Assembly: GCF_022557175.1 (NCBI RefSeq)
Contig: NZ_CP092915.1
Coordinates: forward strand, 2,294,001 to 2,358,000
Reading direction: 5' to 3'
Length of the DNA stretch: 64,000 bases
DNA from: Mycolicibacterium sp. YH-1
GTDB lineage: Bacteria; Actinomycetota; Actinomycetes; Mycobacteriales; Mycobacteriaceae
Made by a program: the position numbers and the translations under genes. Of the stretch, positions 63,376 through 64,000 are shown piece after piece. A model generated the notes under the pieces. It was not told the origin of the DNA, ran no database searches, and saw only the letters and a program-made list of their open reading frames with translations. Positions within the stretch are counted from its first letter, which is position 1; each line of letters opens with the position of its first letter.

Positions 63376-64000
63376 CTAGCCTCTCGGAGGCTCAGTCGCC
63401 GAATCAGATGTCGCCTGCCCGTTGCCTGGCGGACCCAATTCGGCGGCCACCGCGGCGATGTCGCTGGTGGAGGGGCCTGGCTCGGTGACGAACGCGGTGC
63501 GGCGGTAGTACTTCAGTTCCCGGATCGACTCGTGGATGTCGGCGAGCGCGCGGTGCGACAGGCCCTTCTCGGGCTGACCGAAGTAGATCCTCGGGTACCA
63601 GCGGCGGCACAGCTCCTTGATCGAGCTGACGTCGATCATCCGGTAGTGCAGGAACCCGTCGAGGACGGGCATGTCCCTGGCGATGAATCCGCGGTCGGTG
63701 GAGATCGAATTACCGCACAGCGGTGCCGTGTTCGGCTGTTTGACGTGACTTCGGATGTAGTCCAGGACCATCGCCTCGGCGGTGGCCAGATCCGTTGTGG
63801 ACCTGCGCACCTCCTCGGTGAGGCCGGACTTGCGGTGCATCGTGGCGACCACCTCGACCATGCCGTCCAAGGCGGCATCGTCGGCGTGGATCACCACGTC
63901 CACCCCGTCCCCGAGGACGTTCAACTCGGCATCGGTCACCAACGCCGCGATCTCTATGAGTCGGTCCGACCCCAGATCGAGGCCAGTCATCTCACAGTCG
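63376..64000 (-). CDS. orn: Oligoribonuclease (5' end beyond window)
   Basis: The gene enters from the right edge and reads [30 protein letters not shown] at its start, the DEDDh exonuclease signature. [12 protein letters not shown] and [12 protein letters not shown] supply the further His/Asp ligands. It degrades 2-5-nt RNA fragments such as pGpG. At least 207 codons are present; about ten N-terminal residues are missing. The tail (about 30 residues, [12 protein letters not shown]) is longer than in E. coli Orn, as usual in mycobacteria. Confidence 0.95.
   Translation of the reverse strand, partial: DCEMTGLDLGSDRLIEIAALVTDAELNVLGDGVDVVIHADDAALDGMVEVVATMHRKSGLTEEVRRSTTDLATAEAMVLDYIRSHVKQPNTAPLCGNSISTDRGFIARDMPVLDGFLHYRMIDVSSIKELCRRWYPRIYFGQPEKGLSHRALADIHESIRELKYYRRTAFVTEPGPSTSDIAAVAAELGPPGNGQATSDSATEPPRG

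Overview
The window is high-GC actinobacterial DNA from a mycobacterium, most likely a fast-growing Mycolicibacterium-type species. The evidence is an mce operon, Mce-associated membrane proteins, mycofactocin-type short-chain dehydrogenases, many TetR/P450/FadD lipid genes, a single-chain type I fatty acid synthase followed by acpS, an LdtMt2-type L,D-transpeptidase and orn. The right part (about 46.4-64 kb) is recognisably collinear with the M. tuberculosis Rv2525c-fas-acpS-Rv2522c-bcp-Rv2520c-lysT-ldtB-hisT-orn neighbourhood. Family and synteny calls come from reading the sequence and from memory; no database search was run.

Layout. 0-7 kb: the end of mceA, then complete mceB-F in one overlapping operon. 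7.1-8.8 kb: three small secreted proteins. 8.9-14.2 kb: a P450/TetR pair, a small secreted protein, a SnoaL-like protein, a VOC protein and a cluster of broken genes (an internally deleted SDR, and a CMD gene fused by deletion to a 3-hydroxyisobutyrate dehydrogenase with frameshifts). 14.6-19.5 kb: a TetR-centred module of mycofactocin-type SDR, ferredoxin, P450 and aldehyde dehydrogenase, with the same 13-bp candidate operator upstream of the SDR and between tetR and the ferredoxin. 19.6-22 kb: MarR and a beta-propeller lipoprotein. 22-28.2 kb: a six-gene operon (SDR, SDR, double-CMD, aldehyde dehydrogenase, unknown protein, alpha/beta hydrolase) divergent from a TetR gene with two identical-type operators. 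28.2-29.2 kb: a decayed stretch with an IS110-type transposase remnant. 29.2-36 kb: enoyl-CoA hydratase, two FadD ligases, an amidohydrolase and two Mce-associated membrane proteins. 36-46.3 kb: patatin, two convergent IspD-like proteins, LtrA, MFS, a polyamine-type ABC transporter and an epimerase. 46.4-64 kb: fas and core genes with tRNA-Lys and tRNA-His.

How the genes may work together. The left 36 kb looks like uptake and oxidation of a lipid or terpenoid-like substrate: Mce import, P450 hydroxylation, alcohol oxidation by mycofactocin-type SDRs, aldehyde oxidation, CoA activation by FadDs and side-chain processing. A GAGAAT-N3-ATTCTC-like element occurs beside the mce-proximal secreted genes (7.7-7.8 kb) and again at 31.7 and 34.4 kb, but I did not see it in the 9-28 kb interior. 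This suggests that the flanks are one co-regulated mce unit and that the interior was inserted later or rearranged, which fits the pseudogenes and IS remnant found there.

Several genes have a TANNNT hexamer 6-8 nt before the start codon and no ribosome-binding site, as expected for leaderless mycobacterial mRNAs. The Rv2525c-like DUF1906 gene just upstream of fas carries an in-frame amber codon.
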